DNA of 64,000 nucleotides from Cherax quadricarinatus (lineage: Eukaryota > Arthropoda > Malacostraca > Decapoda > Parastacidae): assembly GCF_038502225.1 (NCBI RefSeq), contig NC_091298.1, forward strand, positions 46,874,818 to 46,938,817, given 5' to 3'. Positions 8,290 to 19,800 of this stretch are shown piece by piece. Made by a program: the position numbers and the translations under genes. Each line of letters begins with the position of its first letter. Position 1 is the first letter of the stretch. The notes below the pieces were generated by a model. That model had not been told where the DNA came from, searched no databases, and saw nothing but the letters and a program-made list of their open reading frames with translations.

Positions 8290-10285
8290 CCTTGATTTTA
8301 AATGGGTGAGTGGTTGCCTGACGTGTCATCCATGAAGCTAAACACTTGTTAGCGGAATTACGTTTCTACTGTTACTTTGGCTTCCTCTATGAGGGTAGTT
8401 TGGAAAAAAGTAAGGAAATTGAGTAGCAAGTGCTCTCCAGACCCGGCTCTCATTCTTCAGGTTGCTGGTGTCATCATTGCAAAACCTCTTGAAGTTGACA
8501 GTGAGACTGGAAATCATCTTGCCCATATCCCAGAGGCTCCATCTGTGCCTCTCGTTTCTTTCCTCCAGTCTGCCAAAGAGTTACTGCCCCTAAACTTTTT
8601 GTTCTAGCATAGAAGAGCCCTATAACATGCCTTTTACACTTCTAGAACTAGACTCCACAATTTTTGCTTGCCAATCATCGGTAGCTGGGCCTGATGGCAT
8701 TCATATCCACATGCTTTAGCATTTGCATACGTCCGCCCTTACAATCCTCTTACGTCTTTTCAATTTTATTTGGTCACAAGTTCTTCTCCAGCTATGGAAA
8801 TCTGCCATAGTTCTACTTTTTCGTAGACCAGGTACTTCAGGACATGATGCCTAGCACTATCATCCCACTGCTCTTACCAGAGCAGTTTGCACTGGTAATA
8901 AGTAACTTTTTTGGGTTATCCTAGGTTCTGTACACATATGCTGCTGTGTATGATAATCTATGTACCTGTATTTGTGTATACCTGAATCAACTTACTTTCA
9001 AGGTGATGGAACGTTTGGTAAATAAACGTTTAATGTGGTATTTAGAGAGCCACAATAGTCTCTTCCCCTCGTCAATATGGCTTTCGTAAGGGCCGCTTTA
9101 CTATTAACCCCTTACTCCATTTAGATACCTATGTCCATAATGCCTTTGCTAGTAACCACTCTGTTATCGCAATCTTTTTTGACCTCGACCCCTCATGGAA
9201 GGTTCCTTGATGTTGGTGAGGGGCTCTTGATTTAGGGAATTGAATCTGTGCTCCAGTTCCCCGAATTAAGCCTGAATGCCTTCCACATCCCCCCTCTGAT
9301 TATAATAATAATAATAATTTTGACCTCGAAAAGGCATATGACACTACTTGGAGGTATAACATCTTGGCCCAGGCTCACTCCTTAGGCCTCGGAGGCACTC
9401 TGCCATTCTTACTGTGCAATTTTCTTACCTGAGAGACATTTCCATGCTAGGGTTAATAATTTGCTTTCCCCGGACTTTGTCCAAGCTGAAGGTGTTCCTC
9501 GGGGATGTGTCCTTAGCACCACCCTTTTTCTCCCTGCTATAAATGATCTGACATCTGTTCTCCCATCTAATATTTGGTCATTACTCTATGTTGATGATTT
9601 CGCTATAGCTTGTGCAGGCGCTGACTGTCGCCCAGTAGCAGCCTCACTCCAGAATGCTGTCAACAGTGTTTTCCATTGGGCCACAACTCATGGGTTTAAA
9701 TTTTCTAGTGCTAAAACACAATTACTTTCACCAGACGTTCAATCGTACCTGTATGGCTCACGAATCCTTAAATGTGATACAGTCAGATTTCTCGGCCTAC
9801 TGTTTGATCACTGGTTATCTTGGAAACCTCACATTACCTCCCTGAAAGCAACTTGCCATAGACTGTTGAACCTCCTTAAAACCCTCACTCATCTTTCATG
9901 GGGGGGGGGGCAGATCATCGAACCCTCCTTCAACCAGCCTTAATTTTATTAAAGCTAGATTATGGTGATCAGATATATTCTGCAGCCTCTCCTGCAACTC
10001 TTTCTAGCCTTGATCCCATCCATCATCAGGGATACGTTTATGTCTAGGTACTTTTCGCTCCTCACCTATCAAGAGCCTCTCTACAGAAGCAAATGTCCCA
10101 TCCTTGAACGATCGTCGTGATGCTCATTGCCTCCTTTATTTTGTCTAGTCTCATGACCTTCACGATCCTTCTACATACAGGATAGTAACGAACGTTAGCA
10201 GAAGTCTATCATTTGTTCACCTCCCCTGTTTACTCCATCCCTTTTCTCTTCGTCTTCAATCGCTCTTGTCTTCTCTTTAGTTGCC
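8290..10285 (+). mobile_element. LINE with RT (I-group-like), decayed copy B
   Basis: Starts at the same linker region as copy A (SSMRVVWKKVRKLSSKCSPDP near 8380-8440, contained in a short open frame). The RT is interrupted at motif A by a SINE (9189-9317), after which EKAYDTTWRYNILAQAHSLG resumes. From 9461 a 160-residue open stretch holds FVQAEGVPRGCVLS, the intact catalytic YVDDFAIACAG (near 9585-9620), WATTHGFKFSS, LYGSRIL and SWKPHITSLKATCHRLLNLL. The copy ends about 10285, before RNase H. Frameshifts and stops elsewhere make it inactive. Confidence 0.85.
9189..9317 (+). mobile_element. Tailed SINE inserted in LINE copy B, 12-bp target-site duplication
   Basis: Flanked by TTTTGACCTCGA at 9177-9188 and 9318-9329. 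Its body begins CCCCTCATGGAAGG and ends in an ATA-type tail after CTCTGATTATAA. Compared with the copies at 25021 and 30286 it lacks the internal GGCGCTGTATAATCC part, so it is an internally shortened member of the family. Confidence 0.88.
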
Positions 10286-10654
10286 ACCTGTGTAAATTGT
10301 GTATGGACTGCCTCCTTATGAGATGCTCGCCCTAGCAAGTAATGTTCACACAGACACCCTGAGATTAGTCGTCTCAGTCTCACAAGTGGCTTTTAGGACA
10401 TTTCTATATACAATTGATTTGCATAAAATTCCTAACTACATGCACAAACAGAGGACTAACTTGGTGGTGGAGAATCTGCTACTAGAAATCCTCTGAGTTT
10501 TAGAACTTACTTGCCATGGATTCAAACACCACCCGTTCCGTGGTGGTGTTTGTATGCACTGCAGCTGAGTGCTCGCCAGACACATTTTTAACGCAATAGT
10601 TGACATTTTCACCAATACAGAATGCTCGTAAATTTCTGAATTTGTTCCCTAATT
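10286..10654. other. Unassigned spacer with an 11-bp perfect hairpin
   Basis: No coding similarity recognised. An inverted repeat CAAACACCACC (10523-10533) and GGTGGTGTTTG (10542-10552) encloses an 8-nt loop. The region separates two copies of the same LINE family, so it may be part of another dispersed repeat. Confidence 0.45.
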
Positions 10655-11884
10655 TCCCATCCATCACGGATTAGTTTGCCTTGGTGCTTTTCCTTTGAGA
10701 GCCTTACAGAAGAATTTTCCCATCCTTGTCTGACCCCGGATGCCCATTGCCTTCACTACTATGTACGCTCCGATCTACACAATCCTTCCATTTATAAAAG
10801 GGTCAAATTAGTAGACATTCTTTATTCATTCACCCCCTGTTTGTCGGGCCCTTTCACCCTACTTTCATTTTTTGTTTTCCCTTACATTTTATATGTTATG
10901 TAGATTCACTTTTTCCCATTTCCTAAGTTCCAGCTGTTGGTCGTTTTTTCCTCCCTTTTGTCAAAAGCTCAACTGCCTACTGGTTTCCCCGCTTTTTCTT
11001 GATCATTTCCCAAATTTTTCTCAGCCCCCTTTGTGTACACAGATGGCTCTGTTTCAGAGGGGTGGTTTCCCAGCAGTTTTTCCCGACACCCCGGGGGGGG
11101 CATTTACTATCTTCAGTCATTTTATTGAATCTGCCATTCGGGAATTTTTTTACATTATGCCCGTTCCCCCAAGAGTTAGACTCTTTGTGTCCGGGGGAAA
11201 TAAAAGATCTTCATCCTGTTCCCTGATTTCTGGTACCTGGATTCTCCAAACATGAATTTTTTTTTTCCTTTTTGTGACGCAGGGAAGAACAGGCAGACAT
11301 CGGGGGCGCAGACATGACCTACCAATTTTATCAGGGGTTTCCCTTTCGACATTTTGGCCAAACTCCCCCCCCTTTGCACCTTTAGCAACGTTGGTCAACT
11401 CGCTGTAAAAAACTTTATTCATTTAAAACCGAGCATAGGTTACTGGCCGCTTCTTTTTAGGGGGGTTGGGAGACCACTTCTCCCCCCGCCACACTGCCCT
11501 TTTCCCTGGTATCCTGGAGAGGCACCTTTCCCCCCTGTGAGCAGGTCAAGTTCCATCGAAGCACATTCTGTTAGACTGCCCTTTTATCAACGAGACCAGA
11601 ATTTACCTCCAACGCCTTCTGTCTACTACTTCTTTTTCCCCCTTTTTGTGACTGATTTACTCCACAAACTCTGATGATACTTTTCGCACTCCCCTCAACC
11701 CTTTCTAGTTCAGTCTCTTGCTGCCCTTTACCCTTTCACCATCCACTACCCCGCTGTTATCCGTAACCTATTACTCATCCATCTCCCTTTTGCCACCTGA
11801 TGCCCTCGCTTCCTTCCTGCCCTGCAGCGCTGTATAGCCCTTGTGGCTTAGCGCTTCTTTTTGATTATAATAATAATAATAATT
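10655..11884 (+). mobile_element. LINE (I-group-like) copy C: RNase H region and 3' end
   Basis: Begins in sequence equivalent to the post-RT part of copies A and B (PIHH..., CPLPSLL, RSDLHNPSIY near 10650-10800), so it is a separate copy rather than a continuation of B. The RNase H start VYTDGS is recognisable at about 11033-11050. The rest is badly frameshifted, with many homopolymer runs. It ends in GCGCTGTATAGCCC, TTAGCGCTTC and TTGATTATAA followed by an (ATA)n tail at 11865-11884, which I take as the true 3' terminus of this LINE family. Confidence 0.75.
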
Positions 11885-12485
11885 TCTATATAGTAGTGTG
11901 TCATTTATGTCAGCTAGGACTGTATACTGTAAATATGCAAATGTGTTAATCAATCATCTTTTACAGCTCGAATGAGAATCAGCTAAGTCATTATGCCTTA
12001 GCTGATTCTCATTTTGACATTCAAAGTGATCCTGACTCTACATATAAGAAGTATAATGATGGTCAATATTCTGCTGATAACAGAGATAACACAACATGAC
12101 CTCAATGGCTAATTCATGACATTTTCAATTATTTTTTACACTATCAATAATGCATTTAAAAATTTGATTTTTTAATGCATTTTAAAAACTATGGAAACAA
12201 GTTCCTATTGTTTTTTGTATACATTTTTTATTAAGTAATGAAGTATTATGTACTTCAATGTCTCTTAGCATTTTTAGTTATGTTTATTTTTTTTATCACA
12301 AACTGGTATTCATTTTTTTCCTGCTAGAGAATAAGAGATTTCGAAAAAGTCCAGGAGTCAATATACGTTAGAGAGGGTTATACTCCTAGAATATGAGAAT
12401 ATTTCTGATATCTTGCCGAGTTCCTTGACTAACCTGATAATGGGTTATCATTTCCCCCTTAATCAGTTTGAATATATATATATTT
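11885..12485. other. AT-rich unassigned DNA with a perfect 17-bp hairpin
   Basis: No gene or familiar element seen. An inverted repeat with 17-bp perfect arms (11971-11987, 11997-12013) and a 9-nt loop lies near the left end. The remainder is AT-rich with T-runs. Confidence 0.6.
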
Positions 12486-12540
12486 ACCTGGAGAGAGTTC
12501 CGGGGGTCAACGCCCCTGCGGCCCGGTCTGTGACCAGGCC
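12486..12540 (+). repeat. Second copy of the GGGGGTCAACGCCCC dispersed repeat
   Basis: The 55-bp segment starting ACCTGGAGAG matches 7185-7227 and extends beyond it by CTGTGACCAGGCC. It lies directly before another LINE copy. Confidence 0.65.
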
Positions 12541-12721
12541 TTTACAATTAACCGATTTTTGTAGCCTTATTCGATCTCGAAAAGGCCTTTGGAGCCATTT
12601 TCCACTTTTCCTTCTAGATTTTATCAGAGGCACTTGTGTGTCCGAGTAACTAACAGTTTTTCCTCTGGTTTTGTTTAGGATGAAGATGCAACTCAATGTT
12701 GTGTTAAGATTTCGTTCGGAT

Positions 12722-12982
12722 TTTTAACCCCGGAGGGTTAGCCACCCAGGATAACCCAAGAAAGTCAGTGCATCATCGAGACTGTCTAACTTATTTCCAT
12801 TGTGGTCCTCAATCTTGTCCCCCAGGATGCGACCCACACCAGTTGACTAACACCCAGGTACCTATTTGCTGCTAGGTGAACAGGACAATAGGTTTAAGGA
12901 AACGTGTCGAAATGTTTCCACTCGTCGGGAATCGAACCCTGGCCCTCCATGTGTGAAGCGGGAGCTTTAGCCACCAGGCCGG
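12722..12982 (-). mobile_element. tRNA-derived SINE, minus strand
   Basis: On the minus strand the head at about 12982 reads GGCCTGGTGGCTAAAGCTCC, containing an A-box-like TGGCTAAAG (12965-12973), then a perfect RNA polymerase III B box GGTTCGATTCC (12928-12938). The body runs on to about 12722. A-to-B spacing is as in a tRNA, but no CCA end or complete cloverleaf was found, so it is a SINE rather than a tRNA gene. It lies within LINE copy D. Confidence 0.75.
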
Positions 12983-13156
12983 GTTCTCAGAGTTACCCTC
13001 TTCCTATTCACCATTAATGACCTTGTCACCTGTTGTTCCCTCCAGTGTTTTGTAATCTCTGTTGACGATTTTGTTATTGCTTCTGCAGGCTGCAACTGTC
13101 ACCTGCTCGTAGCATCTCTCCAGTTTGCTATTGATTGTGCCTCCAACCTTGGACCT

Positions 13157-15088
13157 GCCCTCATCTTCCCTGGATTGAACCTGAATGCCTTCCATTATCC
13201 CAGGCGCTATATGACTGTTACGGGACTATGGGTCCCAGCACATATTGCTGTATATAAGTAACAGTTACTCTGGAATACCTAATTATATTGAATTGATGGT
13301 GGCTCAGCACTAAATGGCCCTAAGGGAAGATCACTCTTAGGGACTGAGAGGCAGCTGGGTCAAGCCTGTTTTCTCAATATAATAGGTTATACTATAGACA
13401 CACAAACACAATTTAAATAAGTAGTTTATGAAGTTGTATTTCTTTTGTAAAAGTAAAATAAGAGTGGTAGAGTTGTGGTAACTAGAGAATTGTGCTTGAC
13501 AACAGTCTTTTGTTGTTTTGATGGGTGTGGGAGGAGCTTAGCTAGGCTCCTCCCTCTCTCTCACTCTCCTTGTTGGCCTCAAGCTGGTAGGACCTCTGGG
13601 TCCTTCTTTTTATTTTTGGGCATTATGTGTGCCCCAGGGCTGAGTTTTATACCTTAAGTTGTGGCCACCATACCCAGGGTGACTAAAATGTGTCAAAGCA
13701 CTGGTTAATCCAGAGTTTAGTCAAGAAGAAGGAAGGGCAAATTGTTCAGATGCCATGTGGGCTGTCCTAGGAGAGCAACTAAGGGGTGTGCAGGCTTATG
13801 TTTTGAATATGTAATTGTATATTCTGTACATATATATTTATAATACAGTTCTATTTTTATAGTAGTAGTTTAAATAACCTATTGGAAAGGCTGGTGAAAG
13901 GATTTCAGAGACACTGAGGATGATCAATCATGAATGTATTACCCTAGACTGATAAGACCTTTATATAAAAAGCTACCCCACACTAGAACATGTAGTGAGA
14001 ACCTTACTATCAAAGTAATAAGGGACAACAACATAACAATGACCCATACAGGTTTAGTGCCTTGTGAGGGAAAAGTTCAATAGATAGGAGTAGCGAGGGA
14101 GTATATAGTAACAATAGTTTCATTGCCAGCTACTTGTTAAGGTAGGGCAAGTCAAGCTCCCGCTATTCCTGCCTTTTTTCCCCCTCCCCGAAAGTGATAG
14201 TTTGATTGCCAGCTGCTTGTTAAGGTAGGGTCAGTCTAGCTCCCGCTATCTCTTCCCCTCCCTCTTCCCCCCCCGAAAGGTGACGTGTGGGGCTCCGGTC
14301 CAAACAGTAATCACTAGACTCACAGCTCCCAGCATTACTGTAAGTACATGCCTGCCTTGTATTCTAGTGGATTTATTGGTTGAAAGCTTCACTTTTGACC
14401 AATAATAAACTTAGTCCTTTCAGTCTTGCTCTAGGTTGACTGTTGTAATAATCACCACATCTTTTGGGTATTGTACTTGCCATGGAGAGTGATTTCTTAA
14501 GCAGTGGGTAACCTGTCTATCTTTCCAGCTTGGATGACAGAGAGGGTCACCTGCCAATCAACGAGTAAAATTGATGGAGATGGACTAACATCCTGAGACT
14601 TCCCCCTTTTGGATTTAATTACCTGTGCACCTGTATGAAAGTGCAGGACATAACCCCTCATCATTGCAGCGGTAAAGAACCTGCTTTCCTGTCATCGGGA
14701 TAGAATACTCACGGCGATACTCTGTGAAGAACGAGCCGGTGGTGGTCACCAACACCTGCAATCCCCCCCACATCAGCAATGGCTACGATTTCAGCAACAC
14801 GCGGTGTCACTAACACCAGACACCCCATTATCACTATATTAGCATTGAGTTCAAATGTTATTTTATTCATTTCATTTTTCATTTTTCTTTCAAATAGGAT
14901 ATACCTTTCATGTTTTATTGTTTTATGTTTGCTTTAATAAATAATAAAGTGTTTATCTTTGTGAATTATTATTTCGTTTTCTATTCATTAATTTTCCTGA
15001 GGAGGAGCCAGCCTTGGTAATACTGTCTGAAGTTGTTACAGGGCTGAGTAAGCCTTCACATGCCTTCCCCCGTGAATATAATGTATTT
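13157..15088. other. 1.9-kb composite insertion in LINE copy D, partly SINE-derived, otherwise unassigned
   Basis: The RT frame of copy D breaks after TCCAAC (13156) and resumes at TCTAACTGG (15089), so the intervening DNA is an insertion. At 13168-13212 it contains a piece of the tailed SINE (CCTGAATGCCTTCCA, CAGGCGCT). From 13216 (TGTTACGGG) to 15040 the sequence begins TG and ends CA and carries polyadenylation-like AATAAA strings near 14403 and 14937, which loosely suggests LTR material. I found no repeated LTR pair, primer-binding site or flanking duplication. A small ORF at 13475-13657 has no recognisable features. Confidence 0.4.
14114..14283 (+). repeat. Tandem duplication, 83-bp unit, two copies
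   Basis: Two adjacent units start at 14114 and 14197. Both contain ATTGCCAGCT, CTTGTTAAGGTAGGG and AGCTCCCGCTAT and end in a C-rich run followed by CCCGAAAG. Confidence 0.82.
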
Positions 15089-15699
15089 CTAACTGGGCCA
15101 TCTCTTTCGTGTTAAATTTTTCTGTTGCTACAGCACACTAGATAACCACAAGATGCCCAATTATGCTCATAATTGTACCTATAAGGCTCCCTTATCCTTG
15201 AACCAGATATAGTCAAATTATTTTTGAATGTCCTTCAAGCCTGACATAACCTCCATGAAGGCTACCTGCCATAGTTTCATCCTTAGAACTCTAGCCCAAC
15301 TTAAATTTGGGGACTGATAGACAAACCCTTCTTCACCTTTATTCCAACTGGAGACAAAATATATTCTTCAACTTCCCACTACTCATTTTCAACTTTATCT
15401 CATTCATCATGGATGGTTAAGTGTGTGTCTCGGAGGGGGTGGTTAATTTTATCTTTGTGTCATTCTTCCCCAGTGAAGAGCACATGTACAGAGATACAAG
15501 TCGCATTTCCCAGTCTTAGCAAGATCATTGTGATGCCCGTTGTCTCCATTATTTTACCCACTTCCACGATCTTCACAATCCTCCCACATATGGAACGCTT
15601 GCAGATCTTACACCACTATTTCATCACCCCCATTTATTGTGTCGCTTTCCTTTCCATATTTACTGTAATAATGTTGGTAGAATTACCGACAGTGTGTTA

Positions 15700-15808
15700 G
15701 GTAAAAGGACACAAGTGCGACTAATGTTACAATGCTCTGACACAACTCCTGAAGGGTGAAACGTTGTTAGAATAAAATTCACATTAGTTGCACTTTTGTC
15801 ATTTTACC
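15700..15808 (+). mobile_element. Short inverted-repeat insertion resembling a Penelope-like tail
   Basis: A 109-bp segment bounded by imperfect 28-bp inverted repeats (15700-15727 and 15781-15808, about 4 mismatches). The centre has CCTGAAGGGTGAAACGTT, a minimal CTGA-stem-GAAAC arrangement similar to the core at 7406-7432. It interrupts LINE copy D between post-RT and RNase H remnants. Confidence 0.5.
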
Positions 15809-16264
15809 TCTGTATTTACTCTCTAATGACATCCTTTCCTTCACCCTACATTTTACTTTTTCCTCCCATCTTGGGAAGTTCCGACGAGTCACGTTTGTCC
15901 TTCCCCAAATACCATATGTAAAAGTTCACTTGTCTTTTCCGAACTTATTCACTCATGAACAATTCACTCCCATTGTCATCTTACACAGATTGTTCTAAAT
16001 GTCTCCAAGGTGTTATGTATACAACAGTTTTTTTCTGTAAGACTCCTAAGAGGCCATTTACTAGAGTTGGTCATTATATTCACAGTGTTGTATGCAGTTT
16101 TCACCTCTATCATAGACATTGCTATCATGTCTGCCTCATTGTTCATGGTTGTTTTGGATTCCCAAAGTGCTTTGTAAGTTATCCAAAAATTCAACTCCCC
16201 TCATCCCATTCTCCTTCGTATCTGACTTTGGTTATGTTACATTTCTAGTAAACAAAGAAATCGT

Positions 16265-16419
16265 GAAGAATTAGACACGTACATCTGGGTATCTTTATTT
16301 GTAGACATTTCGCTAACCAGAGGCTTTATCAATACAAATAATGTCTTTGATAAAGCCATTGGTTGGCGAAACGTCTACAAATAAAGATATCCAAATGTTG
16401 CAAATGTGTCTAATTCTTC
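16265..16419. mobile_element. Head-to-head palindrome of Penelope-like tail sequence
   Basis: Long imperfect inverted repeat: left arm 16265-16332, right arm 16347-16419, 14-nt centre. Each arm, read toward its outer end, has TTGATAAAGCC, then a stem ending GGC or AGC, GAAAYGTCTAC, AAATAAAGATA, and GTGTCTAATTCTTC at the outer end. The RNase H of LINE copy D continues beyond it (CWVPRH near 16470). Confidence 0.65.
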
Positions 16420-16607
16420 ATCTTGTGGGTATTGTATAACATTTATGTAGTACATAATGAAGTGTTGTTATGCTGGGTCCCTAGACACACCGATGTTCAC
16501 CACAGTGAACTGACTGTCCTGTTTATCAGTGTGTACAGGTACACACAAGTACAATTATCATACATAGTAATGCAGAAACAGGCGGGTATAAAGAAAGAAA
16601 GAGCTCA

Positions 16608-16732
16608 GTCACCAGGATTCGAACCCACTACAGGGAGACAGGCAAGGTTCTTGAAGTCACGCTCTACACCACTCAGTAACAAATGCCTCAAACCTTGCCA
16701 GTCTACCTGTAGTAGGTTCGAATCCTGTTGAC
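16608..16732. repeat. Inverted repeat carrying two opposed polymerase III B boxes
   Basis: 42-bp arms (16608-16649 and 16691-16732; 38 of 42 matching) around a 41-bp centre. Each arm contains a perfect GGTTCGAATCC: minus strand at 16615-16625, plus strand at 16715-16725. I read it as two tRNA-type SINE heads in opposite orientation, or a foldback element of that origin. No complete tRNA fold was found. Confidence 0.62.
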
Positions 16733-16857
16733 TGTAGTAACATGTATGTAAATTACCTCGGATAATCCAAAAAAGACAATGTGACTTATATTCATTAAGG
16801 TCCTCGTGATATCTTCTGATGACTTAACTGACATTAAGCTCTTGATCCAGTAAAATA

Positions 16858-19800
16858 TAATGTGACCTGCCTGGCCCTGCCCCTGCCTGCCTGACCCTGC
16901 CTGCCACCCAGGACCTGCCCCCCCTACCCTGCCTGACCTGCCCCTGCCCTGCCTGGCCCTTAGCCCTAGCCTGCCTGGCCCTGCCCCTGCCCTGCCTGGC
17001 CCTGCTACCTGCCCACCTGACCCGCCCTGCCTGCCTGACCTGTGCTACCTGCCTGACCCCTGCTTTCACTGCCTGAGCTTGCCTGCCCTACCTGGCCTGC
17101 TACCCTGCCTGGCCTGCGCCTGCCTACCTGGCCCTGCTACCCTACCTGGCCTGTGCCCTGCCTTCCTGACCTGCCCCTGCCCTGCCCTGGCCCGCCTTTG
17201 CCCTGCTGGCCCTGCCCCTGCCCTGCCACAGCCCTGCTGCCTGCCCTGGCCTGCTACCCTGCCTGGCCCTGCCTGCCTGCCCAGGACCCTGCCCCTGCCT
17301 GCCTGACCTGCTTTACACCCTGCCCACAGCCCGACCGCTGCCCTGCCCACAGCCCTGTGCCCTGCCTGACCCTGCCAACCCTGCCCTGCCTGGCCTCAGC
17401 CCTGCCCTACCCCGTCTGCCCCCCTGCCCTGCCCTGACCTGCCCTGCCCTGCCCGAACCTGCCCCTGCCTACCCACAGCCCTGCTACCCTGCCAAGGCCC
17501 TACCCCTACCCTACCTGGCCCTGCTTTCTACCCTGCCACAGCCCTGCCTGCCCTACCCCAGGACCCTGCCCCTACCTGCACAGCCCTGCTACCCTGCCTG
17601 GCCTGCCCCTAACCTGCCTGACCTGCCCCTGCCTGCCTGACCTCCCCTGCCCTGCCTGGCCATAACACTACCCTGCCCACAGCCCTGCCCCTGCCCTGCA
17701 CAGCCTGCCCCTGCCTGCCCCTGGCCTGCCCTGCCCTGCCTGACCTGCCCCCTGCCCTGCCTGACCCTGCCCCTGCCCTGCCCCGGCCCTGCCCCTGCCT
17801 GCCACAGCCCTGCCCCTGCCCTGCCTGACCATAGCCTGCCTGCCTGGCTGCCCTGCCCTGCCTGGCCTGCCCTGCCCTGCGGGACCCTGCCTGCCCCTGC
17901 CCTGACCTGCTTGCCACCTGACCTGCAGTGACCCGCTGCCCTGCCTGACCCACCTTTCTGCCCTGCCCTGCCACGACCCCTGCCCCTCACCCTGCCCATC
18001 CCTGCCCCTACCCTGCCTGACCCTGCCCCTACCCTGCCCAGGACCACTGCCCCTGCCCTGCCTGACCCTGCTACCCTGCCCAAGGCCCTGCCCCTACCCT
18101 GCCTGGCCTGCCCCTACCCTGCCCTGACCCTGCCCTCCCTGCCCAGGACCCTGCCCCTGCCCTGCCCCTGACCTGCCCCTGCCCTGCCTGGCCTGCCCCT
18201 GGCCTGCCCCTGACCTGCTTTGCCCCCTGCCCACAGCCCTGCCCTGCCTGGCCTGCCCCTGCCCTGCCCACAGCCCTGCCATGCCCACTGCCTGGCCCTG
18301 CCCCTACCCTGCCCCTGGGCCTGCACCTGCCCTGCCCACAGCCTGCTACCCTGCCCACGGCCCTGCCCCTACCCTACCTGACCCTGCCACCTGCCTACCC
18401 CTGACCTGCCTGCCTGCCCACAGCCCTGCCACCTGCCCTACACACAGCCCTGCCCCTACCCTACCTGACCCTGCCCTGCACCCTACCCAGGACCCTGCCA
18501 CCTGCCTAGCCATGACCCAGCACCTGCCCTACCCGCAGCCCTGCTGCCCTGCCCAAGGACCCTGCCCCCCTACCCTGCCACAGCCCTGCCCCTGCCCTAC
18601 CTGACCCTGCCCTACCTGCCCAGGACCTGCCCCACCCTGCCTGGCCCTGCCTGCCTGCCACAGCACCTTTAACCTGCCTGGCCTGCCCTGCCCTGCCACA
18701 GCCCTGCTGCCTGCCTGGCCCTGCCCTACCCTGCCCCACAGCCTGCCACCTGCCTGCCACAGCCCTGCCCTACCCTGCCTGGGCCTGCCTGCCTGCCCTG
18801 GCCCTGCCCCTACCCTGCCCCACAGCCCTGCCCCTCACCCTGCCACAGCCCTGCCTGCCCTGCCACAGCCTGCCACCTGCCACCACCCTGTGCCTGTACC
18901 TGCCCTGCACTGGCCCATGGCACTGCCCTGCCCCTGGCCCTGCTGCCCTGCCCCAGGACCCTGCCCCTGCCCTGCCTGACCCAGCGCCTACCCTGCCACA
19001 GCCCTGCCGCTACCCTGCAGGGCCACCTACCTTCCCTGGCCTGCCCTACCTGCCTGGCCCTGCTACCCTGCCTGGCCCTGCTACCTGCCTGGCCCTGCCC
19101 CTGCCCTGCCTGACCTGCTACCCTGCAGGACCACCTTTCTGCCCTGCTGGAGACCCTGCCCCTACCCTACCCAGAACCCTGCCCTACCCTGCCCCACAGC
19201 CCTGCCCCTACCCTGCCTGGCCTGCCTACCCTGCCCAGGACCCTGCCCCCTGCCCACTGCCAGCCCACTGCCCCTGCCTGCCTGACCCTGCCCCATGCCC
19301 TGCCTGACCCTGCCCCTACCCTGCCACAGCCACTGCCCCTGCCCTGCCCAGGACCCTGCCCTGCCTGCCTGGCCTGCTACCCTGCCTGGCCCTGCTACCC
19401 TGCCCTGGCCACTGCCCCTGCCCTGCCCGCATCCCTGCTGCCCTGCCTGACCCTGCCCTGCCTGCCCAGGACCCTGCCCCTCACCCTGCCTGACCTGCCC
19501 CTCCTGCTCCTGGCCTGCCCCTGCCCTGCCCACAGCCCTGCGGACCCTGCCCTGCCCTGCCCAGGACCACCCTTTCACCCTGCCCACCTGGCCTGCTGCC
19601 TGCCTGGCCCCTGCCTGCGCCTTTGTGCCAGCCCCTCTGCCCGCAGCCCCACCTTTCACCACACACAGCCTGCCCCTGCCCTCACCCTGGCCCTGCTGCC
19701 CACCATGCCTGACCCTGTCCTCACCTGCCTGACACCCTTTGCCTGCCTGGCCTGCCCCTGCCCTGCCACAATCTGCCTACCGTATCCACAGCTCTGCCGT

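Larger units (their letters stand above)
12550..16515 (+). mobile_element. LINE with RT and RNase H, decayed copy D, cut by at least four insertions
   Basis: Remnants in order: LFDLEKAFGAIF (motif A) near 12565-12605; FTINDLVTCCS and VDDFVIASAG (catalytic box) near 13005-13095; LQFAIDCASN up to 13156; resumption as NWAISFVLNFS at 15089; then the post-RT part to about 15410, and RNase H pieces (SYTDCSK near 15975, KIQLPSSHS near 16190, CWVPRHTDVHH near 16470-16510). Interruptions are the tRNA-type SINE (12722-12982), a 1.9-kb composite block (13157-15088), and two Penelope-like inserts (15700-15808, 16265-16419). Stops in every frame make it the oldest-looking of the four copies. Confidence 0.72.

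Noticed and set aside
12722..12982. Genuine tRNA gene on the minus strand
   Set aside because: A and B boxes are present but no complete cloverleaf, and the body continues well past the tRNA length inside a LINE; a tRNA-derived SINE fits better.
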